From the NCBI GenBank assembly GCA_050739895.1, contig JBOICK010000060.1, positions 1 through 64,000 on the forward strand: a DNA stretch of 64,000 nt, given 5' to 3'. Source of the stretch: Stenotrophobium sp050739895 (GTDB lineage Bacteria; Pseudomonadota; Gammaproteobacteria; Nevskiales; Nevskiaceae). Shown here one piece after another: positions 26,346-35,302 of the stretch (positions are counted from its first letter, which is position 1; every line of letters begins with the position of its first letter). The position numbers and the translations under genes were made by a program. A model generated the notes under the pieces. The model was not told where the DNA came from and ran no database searches. It saw nothing but the letters and a program-made list of their open reading frames with translations.

Positions 26346-27836
26346 ATGAGCCTGCCATCGAACAACGAGCCGTCCGAATTCTCGACCTCGCGCCCCTGTC
26401 GCAAGCCGCCACGCTGGGATATCGAGACCGATGTCGCCATCATCGGCTTCGGCGCCTCCGGCGCATCGGCCGCGATTGAAGCGGCAGGCGCCGGCGCGAA
26501 AGTGACGTTGTTTGAAGCCACCTCCGGCAACGGCGGCACCTCGGCCTTGTCTGGTGGCGAAATCTATCTGGGCGGCAACGGCGGCACGCCGATCCAGAAG
26601 GCCGCCGGCTTCAGCGACGACACCGAGGCGCTCTACCAATATCTGCTGATGGCCGGCGGCCCCAACGCCGACGCCGCCAAGGTGCGGCTCTACGCCGACA
26701 ACAGCCTCAGGCATTACGAGTGGCTGGTCGCGCAGGGCGTGGAATACAAGAACTCCTTCATCCCGCAGCGCATCGTCGAACCCGACACCGACGACTGCCT
26801 GATCTGGAGCGGCAGCGAAGAAGCCTGGCCGTTCTGCGAACAGGCCAAGCCCTGCCCACGCGGCCACACGCCGAAGTTCATGGGCATGGGCGCCGGCCGT
26901 TACCTGATGGACAAGCTCGCCGCGCGCGTGAATGCGCTGGGCGTGGACGTGCGCTACGACTCTCGCGCCGTCGCACTGATCGCCGACGACAGCAATCGCG
27001 TGACCGGCGTGGTCATCCGCAGTGCAGGGCAGGATTCCTACGTGCGTGCGCGCAAGGGCGTGGCGCTGTGCGCGGGCGGCTTCGTGATGAATCGCGAGAT
27101 GGTGAAGAAGAACGCGCCGCTGCTGCTGCGCTCCAATCATCCGATCGGCACCGTTGATGATGGCTCCGGCATCGTGCTCGGCCAGAGCGTCGGCGGCGCC
27201 GCGATCAACATGAGCGAAGGCTTCGTCACCCTGCCGTGGTATCCGCCGGAGTCGCTGATCAAGGGCATCTTCATCAACGAGCGCGGCCAGCGTTACATCA
27301 ACGAAGACTGCTATCACGGTCGCACCGCGCATCACGGCCTGCAACAAGGCTGCACGCGACTGTTCTCACTGCAGGACAGCGAGACCTACGCCGAGCCCGC
27401 GTTCGGCCAGTTCGCAAAAATCGGCATCGCCGGCACCGGCGACACCTGGGAAGAGGTGGAGAAAGAATTGGAACTGCCGGCCGGCAGCCTCACCGCAACC
27501 GTCGCGCTCTACAACCGCCACGCCGCCGAAGGCAGCGACCCGCTATTCCACAAGGCGAAGAAGTGGCTCAAGCCGCTGGACCAGCCGCCGTTCGTCGCAC
27601 TCGACTGCCGCATCGACGTCTGCTTCTATCCGACCTTCACCCTCGGCGGACTCGACACGCTGCCCACCGGCGAAGTGCTCGACGCCTCACGCAAACCCAT
27701 CGCCGGCCTCTACGCCGCCGGCCGCACCGCCTGCGGCCTGCCGCGCTGGGGCGAAGGCTACAGCTCCGGCATGTCGCTGGCGGATGCGACGTTCTTTGGG
27801 AGACAGTTGGGGATGCAGGTGGCAGCAGTGGGGTAG
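26346..27836 (+). CDS. FAD-binding dehydrogenase, 3-ketosteroid dehydrogenase/fumarate reductase family
   Basis: A 496-aa flavoprotein. N-terminal FAD site VAIIGFGASGASAAIEAAGAG (about 30-50) is followed by a FAD_binding_2 domain with ATSGNGGTSALSGGEIYLGG. The C-terminus has GLYAAGRTACGLPRWGEGYSSGMSLADATFFG, the closing FAD contact seen in ketosteroid dehydrogenases and soluble fumarate reductases. Start ATG 26346 follows GAGGAG. Desaturation of a ketosteroid or similar ring is the attractive reading given the neighbourhood, but flavocytochrome-like reductases and 3-oxo-delta4 enzymes share the fold. Divergent neighbours are absent; repeat copy C lies upstream. Confidence 0.85.
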   Translation: MSLPSNNEPSEFSTSRPCRKPPRWDIETDVAIIGFGASGASAAIEAAGAGAKVTLFEATSGNGGTSALSGGEIYLGGNGGTPIQKAAGFSDDTEALYQYLLMAGGPNADAAKVRLYADNSLRHYEWLVAQGVEYKNSFIPQRIVEPDTDDCLIWSGSEEAWPFCEQAKPCPRGHTPKFMGMGAGRYLMDKLAARVNALGVDVRYDSRAVALIADDSNRVTGVVIRSAGQDSYVRARKGVALCAGGFVMNREMVKKNAPLLLRSNHPIGTVDDGSGIVLGQSVGGAAINMSEGFVTLPWYPPESLIKGIFINERGQRYINEDCYHGRTAHHGLQQGCTRLFSLQDSETYAEPAFGQFAKIGIAGTGDTWEEVEKELELPAGSLTATVALYNRHAAEGSDPLFHKAKKWLKPLDQPPFVALDCRIDVCFYPTFTLGGLDTLPTGEVLDASRKPIAGLYAAGRTACGLPRWGEGYSSGMSLADATFFGRQLGMQVAAVG

Positions 27837-27876
27837 CGAATATCTGTACGGCGCAAAGCAGCCCAAAGCGGACATA

Positions 27877-28890
27877 TTAAAGAGAGCGGACTAACCCGGC
27901 TCGCAGCGTGCGCGGTGGCTTACCGAACCAGCGCTGGCAACTGCGCGTCAGCGCAGACTGCTCGCTGTAACCAAGTAGCGCCGTGATATGCGACAGTGGC
28001 AGCAATGATTGACCAAGGTAACGCTGTGCCAACTCCTTTCTCACTTCGTCTTTGATCATGTCAAAACTTGTCTGCTCATCACGTAGGCGGCGCTGTAGTG
28101 TTCGCGGGTGCATTAGCAAGGCTGCAGCGACATCCTGTTGACTGCCAGCGCCCACTCTGAGTAAACGCCGAACCGCGGCACGCACGCGCTCCGCTGTTGC
28201 AGAAAATGGCGATGTGAAATGTGATTCGAGGTAGCCCGTGGCGATCGCTTTGAGCTGCGGATTATGCTCGTGGATCGGCATCTCCAAATCCTTTACCAAG
28301 ATCAACAGTCCATCGACCTCTTGGTCGAATCGCACCGCGCAGTCAAAGAACTTGCGGTATACCTTTGGCGATGCACAATGAGTATGTGCGAACTGTGCCT
28401 CCAGTGGACGATAACGCTGGTTCGACAGTGTTTTGATCATCCGATGCATGACGCCGACTGCCAGTTCGTCGATCTGGCGGCAATTGGGAATGCGCTCCAG
28501 CAGCAGGTCGGTTGCGAGCAGGATGCTTGATCGATCCTTTTGCAGCTTCATTCGAAAGCGCAGCGCCGGGCTATGCACGAACAGGAATTTGCCTGTAAGT
28601 GTCAGCGCCTCGCCCAGTGTCTTGCAGCTACGAGCGGCCACCGCAATGGGGCCAAGAATGCCGATGTCCTGACGTTGCGCCAATCGCAATCCGAAGTCAG
28701 GACAAGCCAGCTCCTCCGCTGTGTTCTCAAGCAGATGAACTAACTGACGATGAGGGAAGAAAGACTCTTCCCGCGTCTGCACCGCAGGGTCGATGTGCAC
28801 GCGGCGCAGCAGGCGTTGAGCGTCGCCGCCCAACTCACTCACAAGTGCAGAAAAACCTTGCAAAGCCTCTGCCCTGATCATCGCCGTCAT
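27877..28890 (-). CDS. AraC-family transcriptional regulator
   Basis: A 337-aa regulator with an N-terminal Arabinose_bd-type ligand domain (about 15-200; FGLRLAQRQDIGILGPIAVA) and a C-terminal AraC double helix-turn-helix. The first helix pair is QQDVAAALLMHPRTLQRRLR and the second ITALLGYSEQSALTRSCQRW, followed by FGKPPRTLR. This type (OruR/VirS-like) typically activates a neighbouring operon of fatty-acid or alcohol metabolism. It is divergent from the acyltransferase-led operon, and a direct repeat suited to AraC binding lies between them. Confidence 0.92.
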   Translation of the reverse strand: MTAMIRAEALQGFSALVSELGGDAQRLLRRVHIDPAVQTREESFFPHRQLVHLLENTAEELACPDFGLRLAQRQDIGILGPIAVAARSCKTLGEALTLTGKFLFVHSPALRFRMKLQKDRSSILLATDLLLERIPNCRQIDELAVGVMHRMIKTLSNQRYRPLEAQFAHTHCASPKVYRKFFDCAVRFDQEVDGLLILVKDLEMPIHEHNPQLKAIATGYLESHFTSPFSATAERVRAAVRRLLRVGAGSQQDVAAALLMHPRTLQRRLRDEQTSFDMIKDEVRKELAQRYLGQSLLPLSHITALLGYSEQSALTRSCQRWFGKPPRTLRAGLVRSL

Positions 28891-28911
28891 GCGATTGCCG
28901 TCTTAAATTTG

Positions 28912-28944
28912 TGTCGCTTAAAGATAAAACATTGTCGTATAGAG
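28912..28944 (+). promoter_or_regulatory. Direct repeat, probable AraC-type operator
   Basis: TGTCGCTTAAAG at 28912-28923 and TGTCGTATAGAG at 28933-28944 agree at 9 of 12 positions and are offset by exactly 21 bp, two helical turns. This is the arrangement expected for an AraC-family dimer. It lies 22 bp upstream of the regulator start and about 140 bp upstream of the operon start. Confidence 0.6.
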
Positions 28945-29083
28945 TCAAGTACCTGAAAGCCCTATCCGCGACGATGCTGACCATGTTGCAACCAGTTATT
29001 GGTGCATCAGGGCATCAACAGAAATTGCCCACGCCTACAAACTGCGTTGTCTTACTTGGATTCGTGTTTATTGGAGAGCACGT

Positions 29084-30487
29084 ATGAATCAGTTTAAGGG
29101 TCAGGCCACAAAGCGTTTGTCGCTGATCGATTCGACGTTCCTGAGCCTCGAGACTCGCGACACGCCGATGCACATCGCCTGCCTGCAGATCTACGCGCTG
29201 CCGGTCGGCGCACCGCCAGACTTCGTCAAACGCATTGTGAAACGCTTCCGAAATCCAAGTGTGCTGGCCTCACCGTTCAACCTGCAGCTGACTGCGGCGC
29301 CAATGTCGCGACTACTACCTGCGATGTCTGTGGCAAAGAACATCGACCTTGATTACCACGTTCGTCACTCGGCACTGCCTGATCCCGGTGGCGAACGCGA
29401 GTTGGGCGAATTGGTGTCGCACCTGCACAGCCAGTTGCTTGACCGCACGCGTCCGCTGTGGACCTGTCATGTGATTGAAGGCTTGTACGACAATCGCTTC
29501 GCGATCTATATCAAGCTGCACCACGCTCTGGCCGACGGCATCAGCGCTACACGCATGATGGCGCGCGCATTGGCAACGGAGCCAGATGGAGCATGGCGAC
29601 CATTGTGGGAGCAGGCGCAATCTGGCGCCGAGCCAAAGTCGAATCACTCATCAGATGAAACCCCAAAGCTGCAATCGAAGCTGGCACCAAGCGAATGGCC
29701 TCGCGTGATGGCACAGGCTTTCCGTCCCATGGTTCTGCGAGAGAACGACGTCGAGCCAGTGCTGCGACCGTTTGAAGCGCCACGCTCCGTACTCAATGGC
29801 CGCGTCACCAATGCACGTCGTGTGGCGACTCAGCAGCTTGATCTGCAACGTGTGAAACGTCTTGCCAAGCAGACGGGCGGGTCACTCAACGATGTCTTTC
29901 TCGCCGTGTGCAGTGCAGCGCTTAGACGACATCTGTTGAGCCAGGGGGCCTTGCCACAGAAGTCGCTAATTGCAGGCGTGCCGGTCAGCCTGCGCGAGGC
30001 AGGCGACGATACCTCGAGCAACGCTGTCGGCTACTTATGGGCGGCGCTGGGCACCGAGATCGTTGATCCGCTTGAACGCATCGCGGTAATCCGCGCCTCC
30101 ATGGAGGCATCGAAAAACCACTTGAAGAGCTTGCCGCCGCAGGCACGAAAAATCTTTACGCAACTGACGGTAATGCCCAGTGCGCTGGCAATGATGAGCG
30201 GATTCGGTGCCAAGTTTCGGCCGCCGATGAACCTGACAATTTCCAATGTCCCCGGCCCGGAAAAAACTCTGTATCTCAATGGCGCGCCGATGCTGGCAAA
30301 TTACCCGATATCGATTCCTGCACAGGGACAAGCACTCAACATCACCTGCGTCAGCTACGCCGGGCAACTCAATATTGGTTTCACCGGCAGCCGCGACAGC
30401 CTGCCTCACCTGCAGAAGATGGCGGTGTATGCCGGTGAAGCGCTGGACGAACTAGAAGTGCTGCTCGCAACAAGATCGAAGCACTAG
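29084..30487 (+). CDS. WS/DGAT-family O-acyltransferase
   Basis: A 467-aa wax ester synthase/diacylglycerol acyltransferase-type enzyme that joins acyl-CoA to a fatty or sterol-like alcohol. Family features: N-terminal LSLIDSTFLSLETRDTPMHI, the catalytic HHALADG motif near residue 147-153, and the C-terminal PMNLTISNVPGPEKTLYLNG. Length is normal. It is the first gene of a six-gene plus-strand operon (acyltransferase, aldehyde dehydrogenase, acyl-CoA synthetase, GMC oxidase, lipoprotein hydrolase, SDR). The operon is less GC-rich than its flanks. A second member is at 62486-63958. Confidence 0.92.
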   Translation: MNQFKGQATKRLSLIDSTFLSLETRDTPMHIACLQIYALPVGAPPDFVKRIVKRFRNPSVLASPFNLQLTAAPMSRLLPAMSVAKNIDLDYHVRHSALPDPGGERELGELVSHLHSQLLDRTRPLWTCHVIEGLYDNRFAIYIKLHHALADGISATRMMARALATEPDGAWRPLWEQAQSGAEPKSNHSSDETPKLQSKLAPSEWPRVMAQAFRPMVLRENDVEPVLRPFEAPRSVLNGRVTNARRVATQQLDLQRVKRLAKQTGGSLNDVFLAVCSAALRRHLLSQGALPQKSLIAGVPVSLREAGDDTSSNAVGYLWAALGTEIVDPLERIAVIRASMEASKNHLKSLPPQARKIFTQLTVMPSALAMMSGFGAKFRPPMNLTISNVPGPEKTLYLNGAPMLANYPISIPAQGQALNITCVSYAGQLNIGFTGSRDSLPHLQKMAVYAGEALDELEVLLATRSKH

Positions 30488-30499
30488 GAGATAAGCGAC

Positions 30500-31936
30500 A
30501 TGAACGCATTAATGAATCAACCGTTAGATCAGCTTAACGCCGACATTCAGCGTGTCTTTGCCTTGCAGCAGAGCAAGGCCGTTCAATGGCGCGGCAGCAC
30601 CGCTGAAGAGCGCATCGCCCGCATTGAGCGCCTGCGCGATGCCGTGCTGGCGCGACGTGAGGAGATCATCAATGCCTCGACCGCCGATATGCGTCGGCCT
30701 GCGTTTGAAACCGAGTTAATCGAGGTGAACGGAATCATCGGCGAAGCCGAGCACACGATCCGTCATCTCAAGCAATGGATGAAGACACGCAAGGTACGCA
30801 CGCCACTGTTCTTCTTCGGCACCACGTCACAGGTGCGCCTTGAACCCAAGGGTGTTTGTCTGATTCTTGGACCGTGGAATGTCCCGCACATCTCCGCACT
30901 CGGCCCATTGATCAGTGCACTGGCTGCAGGCAATACCTGCTTCGTGCGTCCTTCCGAGATGGCGCCAGCTTCTGCGCGCGTCATCGTTCAATTGATTCGC
31001 GATGTGTTTCCAGAAGATGAAGTTGCTGCTTATGACGGAGGACCGGAAGTGGCACAACTGCTGACGGCGCTGCCGTTCAATCACATCTTCTTCACCGGAT
31101 CACCGACGGTCGGAAAGCTGGTGATGAAGGCGGCCGCTGACCATCTGTGCTCCGTCACTCTCGAGCTAGGCGGCAAGAGCCCGGTAGTCATCGACGCCAC
31201 GGCGAACATGACCAAGACGGTACGCAGCATTGCCTACACCAAACTTCTCAACTGCGGTCAGGCCTGCACGGCACCGGATTACATCCTGGTACATGAAAGT
31301 ATTGAGCAGGAATTTCTTGCCGAACTGAAAGCCCTGATCAAAACCCGCATCGGCGACAGTGCGCAGGCACAGCAGCAAAGTCCCGATCTCGGTCGGGTCA
31401 TCACCGACAAGCATTGGCAGCGAATCACCGGCCTCGTTACAGATGCGATTGCCAAAGGCGGGCAAATTGTCTTTGGCGGAGAATCCGACGCTGCCCAACG
31501 CTATATACAGCCGACCGTGCTGCGCGCTGTCCCACAGAGCGCAAACATTTTTCACGAAGAAATCTTTGGGCCGGTGGTTCCGGTAATGACTTATCGCACA
31601 CTCGATGAGGCCATCACGTACATCAATGCGCGGCCCAAACCCTTGGCGGCCTATATTTATTCCGAAGATAACCAGGCGATCGAACGATTCATCGCCGAAA
31701 CCAGCTCCGGCGATGTCGGCGTGAATGTGGCGATGCTGCATTACGGCAACAACAACCTGCCCTTCGGGGGCGCCAACAATAGCGGTTTGGGCAAAGCCCA
31801 TGGCGAATGGGGATTCAAGGCCTTTTCGCACGAGCGCGCGATCATGCGCGACCACTTTGCTTCTACGCACATGCTGGCACCTCCTTACACCGACAAGAGC
31901 TGGCGCCTGGCGCGGCTGATGCGGCGCTTCAGCTGA
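30500..31936 (+). CDS. Aldehyde dehydrogenase, fatty-aldehyde type
   Basis: A 478-aa NAD(P)-dependent aldehyde dehydrogenase of the class-3/coniferyl-aldehyde-like group. Motifs: GVCLILGPWNVPHISALGP, the glutamate segment VTLELGGKSPVVID, the catalytic cysteine in NCGQACTAPDYILV, and EEIFGPVVPVMTY. It begins 12 bp after the acyltransferase with AGGAG. In this operon it would oxidise a long-chain aldehyde, produced by the GMC oxidase, to the acid used by the acyl-CoA synthetase. Confidence 0.92.
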   Translation: MNALMNQPLDQLNADIQRVFALQQSKAVQWRGSTAEERIARIERLRDAVLARREEIINASTADMRRPAFETELIEVNGIIGEAEHTIRHLKQWMKTRKVRTPLFFFGTTSQVRLEPKGVCLILGPWNVPHISALGPLISALAAGNTCFVRPSEMAPASARVIVQLIRDVFPEDEVAAYDGGPEVAQLLTALPFNHIFFTGSPTVGKLVMKAAADHLCSVTLELGGKSPVVIDATANMTKTVRSIAYTKLLNCGQACTAPDYILVHESIEQEFLAELKALIKTRIGDSAQAQQQSPDLGRVITDKHWQRITGLVTDAIAKGGQIVFGGESDAAQRYIQPTVLRAVPQSANIFHEEIFGPVVPVMTYRTLDEAITYINARPKPLAAYIYSEDNQAIERFIAETSSGDVGVNVAMLHYGNNNLPFGGANNSGLGKAHGEWGFKAFSHERAIMRDHFASTHMLAPPYTDKSWRLARLMRRFS

Positions 31937-31958
31937 TCCGACCGTGAAGAGAGAGAAC

Positions 31959-33647
31959 ATGAACGCCACGAACGACATGAAAGATTGGACGCCACTATCC
32001 GGCTTCTACGCTTGGGAGCGCATGCAACCCGACGCGATCTACCTGACGCAGCCTGACGGTGACAATCTCACCGACTACACCTGGGCGCAGGTTGGCAGTC
32101 AGGTGCGACACATGGCCGCGCATCTGAAGTCCTTAGACCTTCCGGCTGGCAGTCGTATCGCGCTGCTGTCGAAAAACTGTGCGCACTGGATCATGGCGGA
32201 TCTCGCGATCTGGATGGCTGGCCATGTCAGCGTACCGATCTATCCTTCACTCAATGCAGAAACCGTGCGCTACATCCTCGATCACAGCGAAGCGCAGCTG
32301 ATGTTTCTAGGTCGCCTCGATGAATGGGCAGAGATGCGTGCTGGTGTAGCGGAACGTTTGCCGATCATTACACTGCCGGACGCGCCTGCGTTGGGCACGC
32401 GTGAAAACGTTCTGCCTTGGCAAGATCTCATCGCGGTGACACGGCCGCTGCTTGAGAAAACCCGACGCAGTGCAGACGAATTGGCAACGCTGGTTTACAC
32501 CTCCGGCACAACCGGTCTACCCAAAGGCGTGATGCTCAGCTTCGGCGCCTTCGCTGCAGGCTCAAGCATCCTTGAGCAGGTCATGCCCTTCGGCCCACAG
32601 GATCGGCTGCTGTCCTATCTGCCTTTGGCCCATGTGTTCGAGCGCCTCGCGGTGGAGACCTCTTCGCTGCGCTACGGCTGCCGTGTGTATTTCAACGACA
32701 CGCTGGCCACTTTTGCCGCCGACATCCGTCGCGCCCGACCAACGCTGTTCCACTCGGTGCCGCGACTGTGGGTCAAGTTCCAGCTCGGCGTGTTGCAGAA
32801 AATACCGCAGGCTCAGCTTGATGCTTTGCTCGCAAATCCTGCAACTGCAGAAGCCACGCGCAAGCAGGTGTTGAGTCAGCTCGGATTACAAGACGTACGC
32901 GCCGCTGTCACCGGCTCTGCACCACTACCCCCGACGGTGTTGCAGTGGTTTCGCAACCTGGGTCTGGAACTGCTGGAGGGTTACGGCATGTCGGAGGATT
33001 TCTCTTATTCGCATCTATCACTGCCCGGGCGTACGCGTTTGGGTACTGTCGGCCATGCACTGCGCGGTGTCGCGCGGCGCATCGCCGACAACGGTGAGAT
33101 CCAGATCAAGAGCCCGGCACGCATGCTCGGCTATTACAAAGAGCCGGAGAAAACTGCCGAGGCCTTCACTGAAGATGGTTACTTCAAGACCGGTGACATG
33201 GGCGAGATCGACGAAGACGGTCGACTCAAGATCACGGGTCGCGTCAAGGAATTGTTCAAGACCAGCAAGGGCAAGTACGTTGCGCCAGCGCCGATTGAGA
33301 ACAAGCTCAACAACCATCCACAAGTGGAAGTGGTCTGCGTCACTGGATGCGGCCAGCCACAGCCGATCGGCTTGGTGATGCTCAATGCTGGAGCGCAGCA
33401 GGCGCTCGCAGCTGGTGCGGATCGCGCGCTGCTCGAAAGTGAACTCCAGACGTTGATGTGCAAGGTCAACAGCACGCTTGATCCGCACGAGCAACTGGCG
33501 TTTGTCGTGGTGGTGAAGGAGCAATGGACCATCACCAATGGTTTTCTTACGCCGACGATGAAGATCAAACGCAATGTGATCGAGAAGCGCTATGAGTCGA
33601 GCATCGAAACCTGGTGCACGACCAAGCGTACGGTGATCTGGGAATGA
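31959..33647 (+). CDS. AMP-dependent long-chain acyl-CoA synthetase
   Basis: A 562-aa adenylate-forming ligase. The phosphate-binding loop is VYTSGTTGLPKGVM, then LPLAHVFERL, the acyl/ATP site LELLEGYGMSEDF and YFKTGDMGEIDEDGRLKITG, all family motifs. Start at ATG 31959 after GAGAGA; an in-frame GTG at 31944 is less likely. It activates a fatty acid for beta-oxidation or for the acyltransferase encoded first in the operon. The stop overlaps the start of the GMC oxidoreductase gene by 4 bp. Confidence 0.93.
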   Translation: MNATNDMKDWTPLSGFYAWERMQPDAIYLTQPDGDNLTDYTWAQVGSQVRHMAAHLKSLDLPAGSRIALLSKNCAHWIMADLAIWMAGHVSVPIYPSLNAETVRYILDHSEAQLMFLGRLDEWAEMRAGVAERLPIITLPDAPALGTRENVLPWQDLIAVTRPLLEKTRRSADELATLVYTSGTTGLPKGVMLSFGAFAAGSSILEQVMPFGPQDRLLSYLPLAHVFERLAVETSSLRYGCRVYFNDTLATFAADIRRARPTLFHSVPRLWVKFQLGVLQKIPQAQLDALLANPATAEATRKQVLSQLGLQDVRAAVTGSAPLPPTVLQWFRNLGLELLEGYGMSEDFSYSHLSLPGRTRLGTVGHALRGVARRIADNGEIQIKSPARMLGYYKEPEKTAEAFTEDGYFKTGDMGEIDEDGRLKITGRVKELFKTSKGKYVAPAPIENKLNNHPQVEVVCVTGCGQPQPIGLVMLNAGAQQALAAGADRALLESELQTLMCKVNSTLDPHEQLAFVVVVKEQWTITNGFLTPTMKIKRNVIEKRYESSIETWCTTKRTVIWE

Positions 33648-35287
33648 GCATGTCCACGGAAAACACAACAATGCAGAATTACGACTACGATTTCATCATC
33701 ATCGGGTCTGGCTTTGGCGGCAGCGTTTCGGCGCACCGCTTGACCGAAAAAGGCTACAGCGTCGGCGTGATGGAAATGGGTCGGCGCTGGACGCCGGAGA
33801 ATCTGCCATCGACCAACTGGAAGCTCTGGGATTTTTTCTGGAAGCCGATGATCGGCATGCGCGGCTTTTTCAATCTGCGCTTCTTCTCGCATGTGATGGT
33901 GGCCCACGGCAATGCCGTGGGCGGTGGCTCCATTACTTACGGCAACACACTGCTGATTCCGCCGGACAAGATTTGGAATGAGGGAAGCTGGGCCGGTCTG
34001 GATGATTGGCAGAAAATTATGCCAGCGCATTTCAACACCGCACGCCGCATGCTCGGGGTCACCACCAACAAGATTCTCGGCCCTGCCGATTACGCGCTGA
34101 AGAAAGCGGCCGACGAAGCCGGCTGCGGCGATACGTTTTATCGCACTGAAGTCGGTGTTTTCTTCGGCGACGAGAAACAGCCGCAAGGCAAGCTCTACAA
34201 AGATCCTTACTTCGATGGCGCTGGCCCCGATCGCAATAGCTGCATCGCCTGTGGCGGCTGTCTGACTGGCTGTCGTTACAACGCCAAGAACACGCTCGAC
34301 AAAAACTATCTATATCTCGCTGAGAAGAACGGCGCCAAGGTTTACGAGACGACCAAGGTCGTCGATGTGAAGCCGCTCAATGGCAAAGCCGATGGCGCAG
34401 ACGGTTACGAAGTACACACTGTTGATTCGCTATCTTGGTTCGGGGCCAATCCGCGCCGCTTTATCGCGCGCAATGTCGTTTTTGCTGCCGCTTCACTTGG
34501 CACGCAGGCGCTCATGTTCGATCTCAAGGAGAAAGGTTCACTGCCCAATATCTCCGATCAACTGGGCAAGCGCGTACGCACTAATGCTGAATCGATCATT
34601 GTCGTCCGTGCGCCGGGTAGCAAGGAGGAGATGTGGCCGGGCATCGCGATCGGCTCCGGCATCCACATCGACGAACACACGCACGTCGAAGCCAACCGTT
34701 ACGCCAAGGGCTCCGACTATGCCGGCTCTATGTTCACCTTGATGGTCAACGGCAAGGCAGGCTGGACACGCATTCTTCTGTGGCTATGGACACTGATCAC
34801 ACAGCTGCTCACACATCCCATCCGCACGCTGCGTGCACTTAACCCAATCGGGTTTGCGCGCGAATCCATACTCTTTCTGGTGATGCAGACTATCGAAGGC
34901 CATCTGAACATGCGCTGGCGCAGACCTTGGTACAACCCCTTCATCAAGGTGCTGCAAACCGAAGGTGAACCCATCCCGACCTACATCCCGCAGGCCAATG
35001 CTTTCGCAGCAAAGATGGCCAAGTCGATGGGCGGCGTGGCGATGTCGATGACCACCGAGATTCTTTTCAACATTCCAACCACGGCACACTGCATGGGTGG
35101 CGCTGGCATGGGCACGAGTACCGAGACCGGCGTGATCGATGCGCAGAACCGCGTGTTCGGCTACCAGAACCTCTATGTCTGTGATGCCTCTATGCTTGGG
35201 GCCAATCTGGGTGTAAACCCAAGTCTGACGATTACAGCGCTCGCAGAACGCGCGATGTCATTTATTCCATTAAAAGATTCAAACTGA
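33644..35287 (+). CDS. GMC-family oxidoreductase with cysteine motif
   Basis: A 547-aa FAD-dependent GMC oxidoreductase, of the group annotated as cholesterol oxidase-like or long-chain alcohol oxidase. FAD site IIIGSGFGGSVSAHRLTEKG (about 22-41) and C-terminal VCDASMLGANLGVNPSLTIT are standard. A cysteine-rich segment NSCIACGGCLTGCRYNAKNT near residue 198-217 is conserved in this subgroup. Start ATG 33644 overlaps the previous stop; ATG 33650 or 33668 is possible. It would oxidise an alcohol (fatty alcohol or 3-hydroxysteroid) to aldehyde or ketone. The presence of an aldehyde dehydrogenase in the operon favours a primary alcohol. Confidence 0.88.
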   Translation: MSMSTENTTMQNYDYDFIIIGSGFGGSVSAHRLTEKGYSVGVMEMGRRWTPENLPSTNWKLWDFFWKPMIGMRGFFNLRFFSHVMVAHGNAVGGGSITYGNTLLIPPDKIWNEGSWAGLDDWQKIMPAHFNTARRMLGVTTNKILGPADYALKKAADEAGCGDTFYRTEVGVFFGDEKQPQGKLYKDPYFDGAGPDRNSCIACGGCLTGCRYNAKNTLDKNYLYLAEKNGAKVYETTKVVDVKPLNGKADGADGYEVHTVDSLSWFGANPRRFIARNVVFAAASLGTQALMFDLKEKGSLPNISDQLGKRVRTNAESIIVVRAPGSKEEMWPGIAIGSGIHIDEHTHVEANRYAKGSDYAGSMFTLMVNGKAGWTRILLWLWTLITQLLTHPIRTLRALNPIGFARESILFLVMQTIEGHLNMRWRRPWYNPFIKVLQTEGEPIPTYIPQANAFAAKMAKSMGGVAMSMTTEILFNIPTTAHCMGGAGMGTSTETGVIDAQNRVFGYQNLYVCDASMLGANLGVNPSLTITALAERAMSFIPLKDSN

Positions 35288-35302
35288 GAACCGGAGACCC
35301 GA

